A stretch of 25,388 nucleotides of DNA from a virus. Positions 7,937 to 15,788 of the stretch are shown one piece after another; positions within the stretch are counted from its first letter, which is position 1, and every line of letters starts with the position of its first letter. Where the stretch lies: the IMG/VR virus record IMGVR_UViG_3300037297_000204, positions 1 to 25,388 of that record. One strand, given 5' to 3'. The notes under the pieces were generated by a model. It saw only the letters and a list, made by a program, of their open reading frames with translations. It did no database searches and had not been told where the DNA came from. The position numbers and the translations under genes were made by a program.

Positions 7937-9297
7937 TATAAAAGCTCCTTAAACGTTAAGCTTCCCTGGATATCCGCATTACTTGACAGCGGCGTAACCG
8001 CCAGAATCAATTCGTCCCTGGTTCCGTCGATTTGGCTTCCGATTCTAGGCAGTGATTTTATGGGAAGATCAATCACGCTATCGCTTTTGGCATAGCCTGA
8101 ATTAGTTTTTAATCCCTGGGCGGTGATATCGTTGGCCGTTGCGCCGGCGGCATACTGACAACCGGAGTTTGTTATATCGCCGTAAGACAATGATCCGTTA
8201 TAAGTGGGATTTAAATGGATCGACCACCTGAAATCGTCGTTGGTCTCGCTGATCATGCTGATAAATGACGGTATAATAGTAAGATCCAAATGGGTGGTTT
8301 TAAGCCGTAAGGCCAATAACACATAAGGCGTGTCGGTGGTGTCGGCGTCTAAATGAGTATTTTCAGTATCAATGGTGTGGGTGACGCCGGTCTCCTCCAC
8401 CCCGCCCTCGCTCATCGATGTGGAGCAGATATGATCAAAATATCCGCCTCCGGTTCCATCGCTTTGAATATCGTATCGTATAGGCTGATTGGGGGTGGAC
8501 ATGTAAACTGAAGTAAAGCTTGAATCGTTACTGTGGTTGAAATGGTGAACATAGATCAGTTTTTTATCGACGACGAAACCGACCCTGACCGTGCCGGTTC
8601 CCAGATATTCAAAATCGATTACGCCTAGTTGTACCGCGCCGAGATCCAGATTTATACCCGAGCTTCCGGTCCCATCCATGACGTCTTTATTCCAGCTCGA
8701 TTGATTTACGGTTTCGGTCGTACTTCCGTTTTTACAGATATTCCAGGAGACATTACTCTCGTCGATCTGTAAAAATATACCGTTGTTCGGTGTCAGATAA
8801 TTGACGCCGGTACCGTCAAAAAAACCGGCCCGTTTGGTAACGCCGGTATCCTGATCGCCCAGAAAGGTAAAAAATATCAGAGAACTTTTACCGGGCTGGT
8901 AATTAAAGCGCTGTTTGGTTTGTCTGATAACGTAATCGGATGCCGATGCCGTTACCGTCATGCGAACTCTGGCATGGGTCGTAGAATGAACCGAAGTTGC
9001 GCTTCCCCCCGTGTTTTCATCGAATAGAAGCGGCTGTTTATCATAGAGCTGTTTACTGTCAAAAATCGTATAAGGATTGCTGACTCGAAGCCGGTTAAAG
9101 GCGTCTAGTGCCGAAATATCGCCGATCTCTTCGAGCGAAACGACCTGGTTTCCCTTTAGCGTCGAACCGAAATCGATATAGTCTCCGTCCGGATTTTCTC
9201 CGACCGTAACGCCTTTAATTACAAAGGCGCTGTCGGTGCCGCTTAAAGCATCTTGTATCTGATAGATGATGGGATAACTTTGGACTAATTTGCTCAT
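7936..9297 (-). CDS. Conserved phage structural protein, 453 residues
   Basis: The segment at about residues 63-95 (LDAFNRLRVSNPYTIFDSKQLYDKQPLLFDE) and the downstream RFNYQPGKSSLIFFTF, WNKDVMDGTGSSGINLDL, IDFEYLGTGTVRVGF and STPNQPIRYDI motifs are ones I recognise from a widespread family of large phage structural proteins of unsettled role. The whole protein is beta-rich with no obvious enzyme motif. It lies between two small beta-rich proteins and after the gp10/gp26-like genes, joined to both neighbours by ATGA or TAATG overlaps. A tail or capsid-surface role is likely; which one cannot be told from sequence alone. Confidence 0.75.
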   Translation of the reverse strand: MSKLVQSYPIIYQIQDALSGTDSAFVIKGVTVGENPDGDYIDFGSTLKGNQVVSLEEIGDISALDAFNRLRVSNPYTIFDSKQLYDKQPLLFDENTGGSATSVHSTTHARVRMTVTASASDYVIRQTKQRFNYQPGKSSLIFFTFLGDQDTGVTKRAGFFDGTGVNYLTPNNGIFLQIDESNVSWNICKNGSTTETVNQSSWNKDVMDGTGSSGINLDLGAVQLGVIDFEYLGTGTVRVGFVVDKKLIYVHHFNHSNDSSFTSVYMSTPNQPIRYDIQSDGTGGGYFDHICSTSMSEGGVEETGVTHTIDTENTHLDADTTDTPYVLLALRLKTTHLDLTIIPSFISMISETNDDFRWSIHLNPTYNGSLSYGDITNSGCQYAAGATANDITAQGLKTNSGYAKSDSVIDLPIKSLPRIGSQIDGTRDELILAVTPLSSNADIQGSLTFKELL

Positions 9298-9626
9298 ATC
9301 AAATCTATGATCCCGTATACCGTTATGGTTAACGCATTGGCGACACTGCTGCGATATCCGATCCGTGCGCTTGTATTGTTTACCAGCACATGATCTATTT
9401 CCAGCGTTTCTCCCGGGCGAATCAGAAAGTCATAAAAAATCGCCGTTGATTGATCGAACGTAGATCCGCTATCATCGTTAAACAATCTACAATAAGCGTT
9501 CGTGGTGGAGACATTGGCGATCTTTATAAATAACTGCGCCTGGCGCGTATCGTTTGAATTGGCATAAATACTGGCGGCGTTTGTGGAGTTCTCCCGCGCC
9601 TGAACCAATTGTTTGTATTGAATCAT
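9294..9626 (-). CDS. Small beta-rich structural protein, possible paralogue of the product at 7601-7936
   Basis: 110 residues. After a short helical N-terminus (MIQYKQLVQARENSTNAASIY) it is beta-rich: QLFIKIANVSTTNAYCRLF, RPGETLEIDHVLVNNTSARIGY and NALTITVYGI. This is typical of a small Ig-like or jelly-roll phage protein. It overlaps both neighbours by ATGA. It is inferred to be a virion component that works with the 453-residue protein next to it. No named family is claimed. Confidence 0.65.
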   Translation of the reverse strand: MIQYKQLVQARENSTNAASIYANSNDTRQAQLFIKIANVSTTNAYCRLFNDDSGSTFDQSTAIFYDFLIRPGETLEIDHVLVNNTSARIGYRSSVANALTITVYGIIDLI

Positions 9627-9907
9627 ATCGCGTGACAGTAAAACCGGATATCGTCAAAATCATATTCCGGCGTGATATTGGTTTTAGCCTCGACGGCTGC
9701 TAAATCGCTTGAAAAATCATTGATAAGATCGCTGATCAATGCCAAAGCGCTATTGGCGACGCTAAGCGCCGTGTCGCTATTATTGGCGATAGCATCCGGT
9801 AAATCTTCACCCACCATGCGAAAGAGTATCTCAAACCTTCTGATCGTTTCATGGTTTGGGATAAATTCCGATAATTGCTGTCTGTTCGGAGGCAATATTT
9901 CGGTCAA
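9623..9907 (-). CDS. Short coiled-coil virion protein in the gp26 (tail needle) position
   Basis: 94 residues: an N-terminal LPPNRQQLSEFIPNHETIRRF segment, then a heptad-like helical stretch at about 38-75 (SDTALSVANSALALISDLINDFSSDLAAVEAK), then YDFDDIRFYCHAI. It follows the gp10-like gene directly, where P22 has gene 26, the trimeric coiled-coil needle that plugs the portal. It is much shorter than gp26 (233 residues), so a needle role is only a positional inference. A short trimeric plug or a tail-assembly factor would also fit. ATGA overlaps join it to both neighbours. Confidence 0.6.
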   Translation of the reverse strand: MTEILPPNRQQLSEFIPNHETIRRFEILFRMVGEDLPDAIANNSDTALSVANSALALISDLINDFSSDLAAVEAKTNITPEYDFDDIRFYCHAI

Positions 9908-11334
9908 TATTCCAATCCTTCTATCTGGGCCTCCAACCTGGCAAAGGCTATATGGCTGTCACTGTTTCCTCTAAACCGCTGGATGCGATAATTTCTAATC
10001 GGGCCTTGTTGAAGCCAGACCAATTGTTTGGTGCGGTCGCCCTGAAGGCCCGCGCTGATCATTTTTTCATTGGACCAGGTCTCACCGTCTAAACTATAAG
10101 ACGTATAAATATAGGGCTCGGTTCCCAATACATTGCGTCCCGGCAAACCTACCAGTTCCAACCGGTGAATAATAGCGCCTTTACCTTCGTTATAGATTAT
10201 CCGTGTTTGAAAATCCCAATTGCGGGATTGGTTCCAGTTGGTTGAAATATCACTATTTAAATAACCTAACTGCCCGGTAGTGTTACCGACGATCCATTTG
10301 TCATAGCACCAGCATAAGTTTTTGGGGCCGGTATCGGTAATAAACCAAATCGGGACTCCCGTGGCCGCGCTGGCGATACCGTCATAGATCAAGTTTTTGT
10401 CGGTTAGCCGTACCCATAAATGATCAAAATTATCTCCCGATCTGACCTCTAAAACCGTATTCTTGAGTTGGTCTTCGGTATATTCATGTAATATCAAATC
10501 GATCTCACGGGTGGCTATTTTTTGGGTTTGAGCATTGCGACCCAAATATATAGATGGACTTTCATTTTTACCGCTGCCTAAAAATGCGATTTGATCCATA
10601 AAAATGCATTTGGCATGCGTTCCAACAGCACCGCGATACATTCTGCTCCCATCGATACGGGCAAAAGGGAACAATGCCCCACCCTTATTATAAAACGCTT
10701 CGATGGTATAGCGGTTGACGGCATAGGCCTCGTTATTCAGTTTTAACAACCCCACCACCGGATCGGGATCGATTTCGGAAGAACCGTATTTTAAGCTGTT
10801 GACTGAAAACGGGTCGCCTAAATCGGTCACCACCAAAAACGAGCCGTCGGTCGTCATAAAATAGCCGTCGATGTAAATGACATCCAATACCGTTCCTAGA
10901 TCGCTGTCGGTAACCTGCTGAATGGAATTAGCGGGAGCGGCGGCATCGGGTCCGCCGTATAGATAAAGATTTCCCCCTGAAGCAATTGCCAGATAATCAA
11001 AACTATAGGTCATCTGAACGTGATCGGAGCCGGCTACGTTACCGTAAGAGCCACCCGGTGAAAAGGAGATCAAATAAGTATTTCCTAAAGGATCGACCCG
11101 GACAAGGCTGTTTGCTCTGACCCTATAGCAATAATCATCCCAATTGATTCCGCCCCGATCATCACCCCCGGCAATGAATTCGGCGTCGTCAAATGATGAA
11201 ACTCCGTCAACGGGCCGCAGATATCCGGTGCTGATGCCGTGATTTAACGGTACCGGCATCATGTTATAAGGATATTTTTGCCGAATATCCGCGGCTTCCG
11301 AAGCATAAATTCCGTTGACGATTGGTATCTGCAT
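9904..11334 (-). CDS. Packaged-DNA stabilisation protein, P22 gp10-like
   Basis: 476 residues, very close to P22 gp10 (472), beginning MQIPIVNGIYASEAADIRQKYP. The start pattern of a short peptide, then NMMPVP, then a GYLRPVDG segment, parallels gp10. The body is a beta-rich, propeller-like protein with DDRGGINWDDYCYRV, GSYGNVAGSDHVQMTYSFD, SIYLGRNAQTQKIATREID and a C-terminal IRNYRIQRFRG. In P22, gp10 joins gp4 and gp26 to close the portal after packaging. I chose the ATG at 11334 rather than the upstream TTG at 11376: the ATG follows the previous stop by two bases and gives the expected N-terminus, while the TTG adds a basic 14-residue extension inside the preceding gene. Confidence 0.8.
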   Translation of the reverse strand: MQIPIVNGIYASEAADIRQKYPYNMMPVPLNHGISTGYLRPVDGVSSFDDAEFIAGGDDRGGINWDDYCYRVRANSLVRVDPLGNTYLISFSPGGSYGNVAGSDHVQMTYSFDYLAIASGGNLYLYGGPDAAAPANSIQQVTDSDLGTVLDVIYIDGYFMTTDGSFLVVTDLGDPFSVNSLKYGSSEIDPDPVVGLLKLNNEAYAVNRYTIEAFYNKGGALFPFARIDGSRMYRGAVGTHAKCIFMDQIAFLGSGKNESPSIYLGRNAQTQKIATREIDLILHEYTEDQLKNTVLEVRSGDNFDHLWVRLTDKNLIYDGIASAATGVPIWFITDTGPKNLCWCYDKWIVGNTTGQLGYLNSDISTNWNQSRNWDFQTRIIYNEGKGAIIHRLELVGLPGRNVLGTEPYIYTSYSLDGETWSNEKMISAGLQGDRTKQLVWLQQGPIRNYRIQRFRGNSDSHIAFARLEAQIEGLEY

Positions 11335-11336
11335 AT

Positions 11337-13109
11337 TTAAGCTGCGTTCATTCCGTGCCAAGCGGTTCCGTCGCAAAAGAAGAAACCGAATTCCGTGGTG
11401 GCAATTGTATCAACGGTTGTTCCACCGGAATCGTCTTTTACAACTATGTTTTCTCCGCCGGTGTTATAAATCCAAAGTACGACCCCCGGAACATCGGCTT
11501 CCGGTGGTAATTCCAGATCTTCACCGGCGCCGGAGCTATTGGGGTCCACCATCATAATGTTGGATGTTAAAACGGTTCCGGCCGTGGAACCCGGATCGAC
11601 CGTCAATTGTACGGTAGCGTCGGACATATCCAGCACTTGCGCGGTATTTAAGGCGAATAAACCGGCCGCTTTTACCTGCCCGATCGCCCCAACGGCTCCT
11701 CCGGTCGTGGCGCCCCCGGTTCCGGGAGTCAAAGTGATGGTTCCACCGTCCCCACCATCACCGGTTCCGGCCGATGCGGCGCCGCCGTTTCCGGCCGTAA
11801 TGCCTAAATCACCACCGGCGCCTCCGTCATGGGCTCCGGTACTATTGGTGGCGCCACCGGCTCCGGTACTGACGGTCATAGCGCCGCCTGCACCTCCGGC
11901 TTCACCGGTAGCACCACCGGTATTTGCTCCGCCCGCCCCGGTCGATACTGTAAGCGTTCCAGAAGCGCCTCCGGCCGTAGCGGCTGCGCTTGCGGCTCCT
12001 GCGCCGCTCCCGATACTGACAGCCCCGGTAGCACTTGCGGCGGTTGTCGAGCCCGATGATACGGCGACGGCCCCGGAAACACCTGAAGTGGCTCCACCGG
12101 CACCCGATGTAATGGTAACCGCGCCGCCCGTACCGGTCGCGCCTGCCGCGCCTCCTATGGTAGATATCGCGCCGCCCGCGCCTGTCCCTGCTCCGGCGCC
12201 ACCGGTTGCGGATACCGCTCCACCGGCTCCATTAGTGGAACTCGCCGCTCCGCCGGTAATTGATGATGCTCCGCCCGCCCCGGTCGCACCAGAGCCCGAT
12301 GCGCCACCGGTTACAGATGAAGCGCCGCCGTCTCCGGTCCCTGATCCGGCGCCGCCTGCGACACTGACAGCCCCACCGGCGCTGTTTCCTGAACTGGCGG
12401 CTCCACCGGCGACAGCGGTTGCCCCGCCCGCGCCACTGGTCGCACCGCCCGCTCCACCGGTGAGGCTAGCTGTTCCCCCGGTACCGGTTGTTCCTCCGGA
12501 TCCTCCGGCCGCACTTAACGCGCCGCCGGTACCACTTCCCTGACCGGCTCCACCGGTAACCGAAGCCGCTCCTCCGGTTGCGTTTCCGGCCGTTCCCGCT
12601 CCTCCGGTAACCGATGATGCGCCACCGGTTCCCGATGTAGAACCACCGGCTCCACCGGTAACGGAAGCCGCGCCGCCTGCTCCGGTCGCTCCGGGAGTCC
12701 CTCCGGTTATCGCAACGGCTCCTCCGGCGTTGGCGGAAGTAGATGAGGTTCCTCCGGTTACGTTAACGGCCCCGCCTTGAGTTCCGGCCTCGCCGTTTAC
12801 GGCAAAAGGATCTCCGGTACCGGCTAAAGTATTCGGCGTGGGTAAACTGATGGTCGGGCTCGCGCCGACATTGTAGTATACTTGTCCGGGTCCGGCTTCG
12901 ATACGAACGTCTTGAGCACTGGACCAGGTTCCCAGCGTGCTTTCCGTATTGGTGACGGTCGAATAGTAACTATAGACGGTCGGCATGTTGGGATCGGATA
13001 CGCCCAAATAGACTTTGGCGTCGCCCTCATAGGCCGCTATAATGATATACTGACCGACGGGAACGGTAACTTTTTTGGTACCGTAAGGGTAGATAATTAC
13101 TTGTGTCAT
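11337..13109 (-). CDS. Giant Gly/Ala/Thr/Ser repeat protein, virion-associated
   Basis: 590 residues in three parts. Residues 1-87 (PYGTKKVTVPVGQ, GDAKVYLG, STLGTW, DVRIEAG, VGASPTI) match the N-terminal domain of the fibre protein at 1-722. Residues of about 105-480 are tandem repeats of roughly 16-17 residues of the type GGAxSVTGGAGxxxGT, almost wholly G, A, S, T and V, with charged residues appearing near 450-470. The last 100 residues form a normal domain (TVQLTVDPGSTAGTVLTSN, then DGTAWHGMNAA). The repeats alternate short hydrophobic strands with Gly turns and could form a beta-solenoid or polyglycine-helix-like fibre. A surface fibre or decoration role is inferred. It lies between the gp4 and gp10 homologues, a site that is empty in P22. 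Confidence 0.8.
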   Translation of the reverse strand: MTQVIIYPYGTKKVTVPVGQYIIIAAYEGDAKVYLGVSDPNMPTVYSYYSTVTNTESTLGTWSSAQDVRIEAGPGQVYYNVGASPTISLPTPNTLAGTGDPFAVNGEAGTQGGAVNVTGGTSSTSANAGGAVAITGGTPGATGAGGAASVTGGAGGSTSGTGGASSVTGGAGTAGNATGGAASVTGGAGQGSGTGGALSAAGGSGGTTGTGGTASLTGGAGGATSGAGGATAVAGGAASSGNSAGGAVSVAGGAGSGTGDGGASSVTGGASGSGATGAGGASSITGGAASSTNGAGGAVSATGGAGAGTGAGGAISTIGGAAGATGTGGAVTITSGAGGATSGVSGAVAVSSGSTTAASATGAVSIGSGAGAASAAATAGGASGTLTVSTGAGGANTGGATGEAGGAGGAMTVSTGAGGATNSTGAHDGGAGGDLGITAGNGGAASAGTGDGGDGGTITLTPGTGGATTGGAVGAIGQVKAAGLFALNTAQVLDMSDATVQLTVDPGSTAGTVLTSNIMMVDPNSSGAGEDLELPPEADVPGVVLWIYNTGGENIVVKDDSGGTTVDTIATTEFGFFFCDGTAWHGMNAA

Positions 13110-13124
13110 TTTTTGTTTTTCTCC

Positions 13125-13592
13125 TTATCCGACCCGATACCAGGTGGTCCCGGGAAGGTCGTATTTTAATCTGAAATAGGCGTCTGCCGCTAAAGTCGTC
13201 GGCTCACCGGCGACGGTGCTTCCGTTACCGTCTATCGTCAAAGTGGTTACGGCCTCGGTGCAATTGACCAGAATATCCTGCTTGTCGATACAAATTGTAG
13301 AGGTGGGCAGAACGATCGTCATGGCGGCGTAACCGGCAACCGGAGTAATAATAAGATGGATATTGTCGTCGCTGTCCGTAACTTGTATGCTTTGGCCGGT
13401 GGCCGATGGGGCGGCGTATTGCGTCGTGTATTCGGCAAAAGCCGCTAAATCCACTATAGTTAAATTACTCTGTATATATGATAGTAATACGGATAACGCC
13501 GCCCTGCGGTCATCTCCGTTGGTACTACTTCCGACGGCGATATTGTCTCCCGCCGTTAAACTGTCCAACGCCGTTAAATTCTTAATATACAT
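13125..13592 (-). CDS. Phage structural protein of unknown role
   Basis: 155 residues. The N-terminus (KNLTALDSLTAGDNIAVGSSTNGDDRRAALSVLLSYIQSNL) is a segment I have seen in many environmental podovirus structural clusters. The rest is beta-rich: QSIQVTDSDDNIHLIITP, GYAAMTIVLP, AVTTLTIDGNGSTVAGEP and a final GTTWYRVG. The TxW ending resembles the C-terminal domain of the next gene's product (GTAWHGM), so both may carry the same small beta domain. It abuts the gp4-like gene with no spacer. Likely a virion or head-tail accessory protein; no specific function can be assigned. Confidence 0.65.
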   Translation of the reverse strand: MYIKNLTALDSLTAGDNIAVGSSTNGDDRRAALSVLLSYIQSNLTIVDLAAFAEYTTQYAAPSATGQSIQVTDSDDNIHLIITPVAGYAAMTIVLPTSTICIDKQDILVNCTEAVTTLTIDGNGSTVAGEPTTLAADAYFRLKYDLPGTTWYRVG

Positions 13593-14063
13593 TTATGTCT
13601 CTCCCCATGGTGGATACGGATCGGCGGTTTGCTCCAGATATTCATCGCTGTTAAAACGCCATGGTTTGTTGCCCGCGCCGCGCGGCATGGTATCGGGCAT
13701 GTTCATTTCACGCGGATTGCTCAATGCCCATGACAACAGATTGTTGTAGGCGTACCAAGCAGACGCTTTTAGGTCGGGTGATACGGTTTTGCCCAGTGAC
13801 GGTGCGATTTTTAATGCCAAATTGAGGTATATTGCCTCGTTTGCTCTGTCGGGAACGTTGCTTTCATCGTCCAAATCACTGTCTTCCGGCGATTCTGGGA
13901 CGGGATACGCCAATGGTACCATTTTGGCGCTCCAGGTCGAAAGCATCGAATCGAGAATATAAAGGGCATTTTGTAATTGTTCCGGCTGTAAATCGTAATC
14001 GTAATCGGCGTAACCGATCATGGAAAACGCCTGGCGCACGAATTGTCTTTTCGTCCAACTCAT
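13593..14063 (-). CDS. Head-completion/tail accessory protein, P22 gp4-like
   Basis: 156 residues (P22 gp4 has 166). The N-terminal helical region (KRQFVRQAFSMIGY, ALYILDSMLSTWSAK), the mid segment ANEAIYLNLALKIAPSLG and the C-terminal MPRGAGNKPWRF all parallel gp4-family proteins, including the MPxGxGN motif and IAP helix. In P22 gp4 is the first factor added to the portal after packaging and forms the platform for gp10 and the tailspike. It lies two small genes after the coat gene and upstream of the gp10-like gene, the expected order. Its start overlaps the previous stop in ATGA. Confidence 0.8.
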   Translation of the reverse strand: MSWTKRQFVRQAFSMIGYADYDYDLQPEQLQNALYILDSMLSTWSAKMVPLAYPVPESPEDSDLDDESNVPDRANEAIYLNLALKIAPSLGKTVSPDLKASAWYAYNNLLSWALSNPREMNMPDTMPRGAGNKPWRFNSDEYLEQTADPYPPWGET

Positions 14064-14365
14064 AGTTTACCTGCCCGTATTTTCTGGGCGGAATTAAAAC
14101 TAACGCCATGACGCGCCGCAATTGCTCTAAGCGGGCCGCTGTCTTTTTTGATCGCCTCTTTTAATTGGTCGCTGATGTCGGCCGGCGAAATGATTTCGTC
14201 CCGGCTTAATTTTTGTTCCGGTGCTTCGCCCGGCTTTGGCGGTTTAACTATCCACCCTCTTGCTAAATGCATCTTTAGATCTGTTTTCAATATCGAGCGC
14301 GTGTCGTAATCTTTACCCGTGCGCGGGCTCGAGCGCCGGTAAATCTTTACCATTTCTTTTTTCAT
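14060..14365 (-). CDS. Small basic protein with possible helix-turn-helix
   Basis: 101 residues. The N-terminus is basic (KIYRRSSPRTGKDYDTRS), the centre proline-containing (KPPKPGEAPEQ), and the C-terminal 35 residues read as two helices around a turn (LKEAIKKDSGPLRAIAARHGVSFNSAQKIRAGKL), which looks like a short DNA-binding helix-turn-helix. It overlaps both neighbours by ATGA, so it is translated with the head genes. An alternative start is the ATG four codons in. No family is recognised; a DNA-contacting head-completion factor or a late regulator are both possible. Confidence 0.6.
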   Translation of the reverse strand: MKKEMVKIYRRSSPRTGKDYDTRSILKTDLKMHLARGWIVKPPKPGEAPEQKLSRDEIISPADISDQLKEAIKKDSGPLRAIAARHGVSFNSAQKIRAGKL

Positions 14366-14508
14366 TTTTTCTTTTTAGCTTTCTTCTTAGCGCGCCGCGC
14401 GGTTTCAAGAGCAATGGCTACAGCCTGGCTCCTCTTTTTACCCGATTTGATTTCCGTTTTTATGTTCTGCGAGATACTTTTTTTGCTGTAGCCTTTTTTT
14501 AACGGCAT
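14362..14508 (-). CDS. 48-residue highly basic small phage protein
   Basis: An ORF of 48 codons starting at 14508 with a strong GAGGG eight bases upstream that overlaps the coat gene's stop codon, and ending in an ATGA overlap with the next gene. The product starts MPLKKGYSKKSISQNIKTE, continues with a KKRSQAVAIALETAR helix, and ends in a Lys-only-type tail (RRAKKKAKKKK). I recognise this MPLKKG...SQAVAIAL pattern as a recurring tiny phage protein found near head genes, with no assigned function. The basic charge suggests it binds DNA or the acidic scaffold. Spacing, ribosome-binding site and overlap make it a confident real gene despite its size. Confidence 0.8.
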   Translation of the reverse strand: MPLKKGYSKKSISQNIKTEIKSGKKRSQAVAIALETARRAKKKAKKKK

Positions 14509-14520
14509 TTTACAAGCCCT

Positions 14521-15771
14521 CTAAGTTTGTGAAAAAATTCCGATGCCCGTCATTTCAGGAGCAAGGCAAGTTACGCCGAACGTACAATCAAGACGGTATT
14601 TAATCTTCATGGTGTTGATGTCGTAAAATTTTTGCCAGACGACTTCCAGGCCGTTGTCGGTGGTTCCCCGCATGACGGCCGCGCCCGATCCGGTCGGTAC
14701 GGCGTAGCGCCCCGGTCTTATCTCAATACTGTCACGATACCAGAAGGGATTAACATAGGCGGCGGCGATGTTCAGCAGCGTAATGGTTGCGCCGTCAGCC
14801 GGTGTGGAATCGACATTCTGATATTGGAGTTCGGCATCGGTTCCGCCGTCTCCACTGATTATGGGTGGTGAAATGACGATATTTCCGGTTCCGCCTCCGG
14901 TAATGACGCGGAAAGTCTTGAGCTGACCGGTAGACTGTTTGGTGACCTGGTGGACATTGTAAACGTCGGCGATGGTAAAACAATCTCCGGCGGCCAGGGT
15001 GCCCGTAGCGGCAATTGCCAGGGTTTGATAGCGGTTGTCTACGTTGCTTGTTTCGCCGGTCGCAGCCGTGCTGGTGGCTTGAGGCGTGTAATATTGATTA
15101 GCGCCGTTGACGGTAATCCCGGTTGCGGTTCCGGCGGCCAGACGATAGGCGTAGTCCAGTTTATAGGTGTCAAAGCTGGCCAGTTGACCAATGCGAGCCT
15201 TTTCGTAGGCGGCCAGTACTTTCCCCTGAACCGTTCCGCGGTCGGCTAAATTTGAAGCCATATTGTTATAGTCACGAGTAGACAGGGCGGCATAACGATT
15301 CATTTGAGGTACTCCGCTTTCGTTCATGATAGCTTCAAACTCGGCGACATCGTCAAACCCGGTGGCGGCGGTAGCGACATCAACGACTAAGGTACCTTGT
15401 AAACTGGCGACATTGGTAACGGCCACATTGATATCGCTGGCAAGTTTCTGATAGCCGGCTTCGCCTAATCTCTTTTCCTGTAGTTTGTCGCGCAGCTCTT
15501 TAGCCGTCATGATCCATGGAAAACTCTTTTCATAACCGAGCGTAGCCGGTACGGAGAGCTGAGTATAATCCTGGAAATTGGCGGTTTGGTCGGTTCCGTC
15601 GTAAGTAACGCCGATATAGGGCATGGGCCGCCAGATAATGTCATTGGCCCGCTCGCTCATGGTGTCTTCGACGTTGTATTTGGAGACGTTGCGGGAAATG
15701 ACCAGGGCGTCCTCGAATCCTTCTAAAATGTCTTCAAACGCGACTCTTTCCTCTTTGCTGAAGTCACTCAT
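14521..15771 (-). CDS. Major capsid (coat) protein, P22 gp5-like
   Basis: 416 residues (P22 coat has 430). Family-like features run in order: EDILEGFEDALVISRNV and the SERANDIIWRPMPYI segment near the N-terminus; a helical LRDKLQEKRLGEAGYQKLASDI region (about 90-115); GITVNGANQYY then VDNRYQTLAI (about 215-250), which resembles the P22 telokin-like insertion region; an AAYVNPFWYRDSIEI segment near 335-350; and a C-terminal YRLDCTFGVTCLAPEM. The fold is HK97-type in P22. It lies directly after the scaffold gene with AAGGAAG upstream of its ATG. It forms the capsid shell with help from the scaffold protein. Confidence 0.9.
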   Translation of the reverse strand: MSDFSKEERVAFEDILEGFEDALVISRNVSKYNVEDTMSERANDIIWRPMPYIGVTYDGTDQTANFQDYTQLSVPATLGYEKSFPWIMTAKELRDKLQEKRLGEAGYQKLASDINVAVTNVASLQGTLVVDVATAATGFDDVAEFEAIMNESGVPQMNRYAALSTRDYNNMASNLADRGTVQGKVLAAYEKARIGQLASFDTYKLDYAYRLAAGTATGITVNGANQYYTPQATSTAATGETSNVDNRYQTLAIAATGTLAAGDCFTIADVYNVHQVTKQSTGQLKTFRVITGGGTGNIVISPPIISGDGGTDAELQYQNVDSTPADGATITLLNIAAAYVNPFWYRDSIEIRPGRYAVPTGSGAAVMRGTTDNGLEVVWQKFYDINTMKIKYRLDCTFGVTCLAPEMTGIGIFSQT

Positions 15772-15788
15772 TGTTTTCTTCCTTTATT

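Noticed and set aside
11335-11376. Upstream TTG start for the gp10-like gene
   Set aside because: It lies inside the preceding gene and adds a basic 14-residue tail; the ATG at 11334, two bases after the stop, gives the N-terminus expected for gp10.
11539-12543. Long plus-strand open frame of 334 codons, Pro/Ala-rich
   Set aside because: It mirrors the Gly/Ala repeat gene on the minus strand; biased repeat codons remove stops from the opposite strand. No ribosome-binding site or family motif, and it opposes every other gene.
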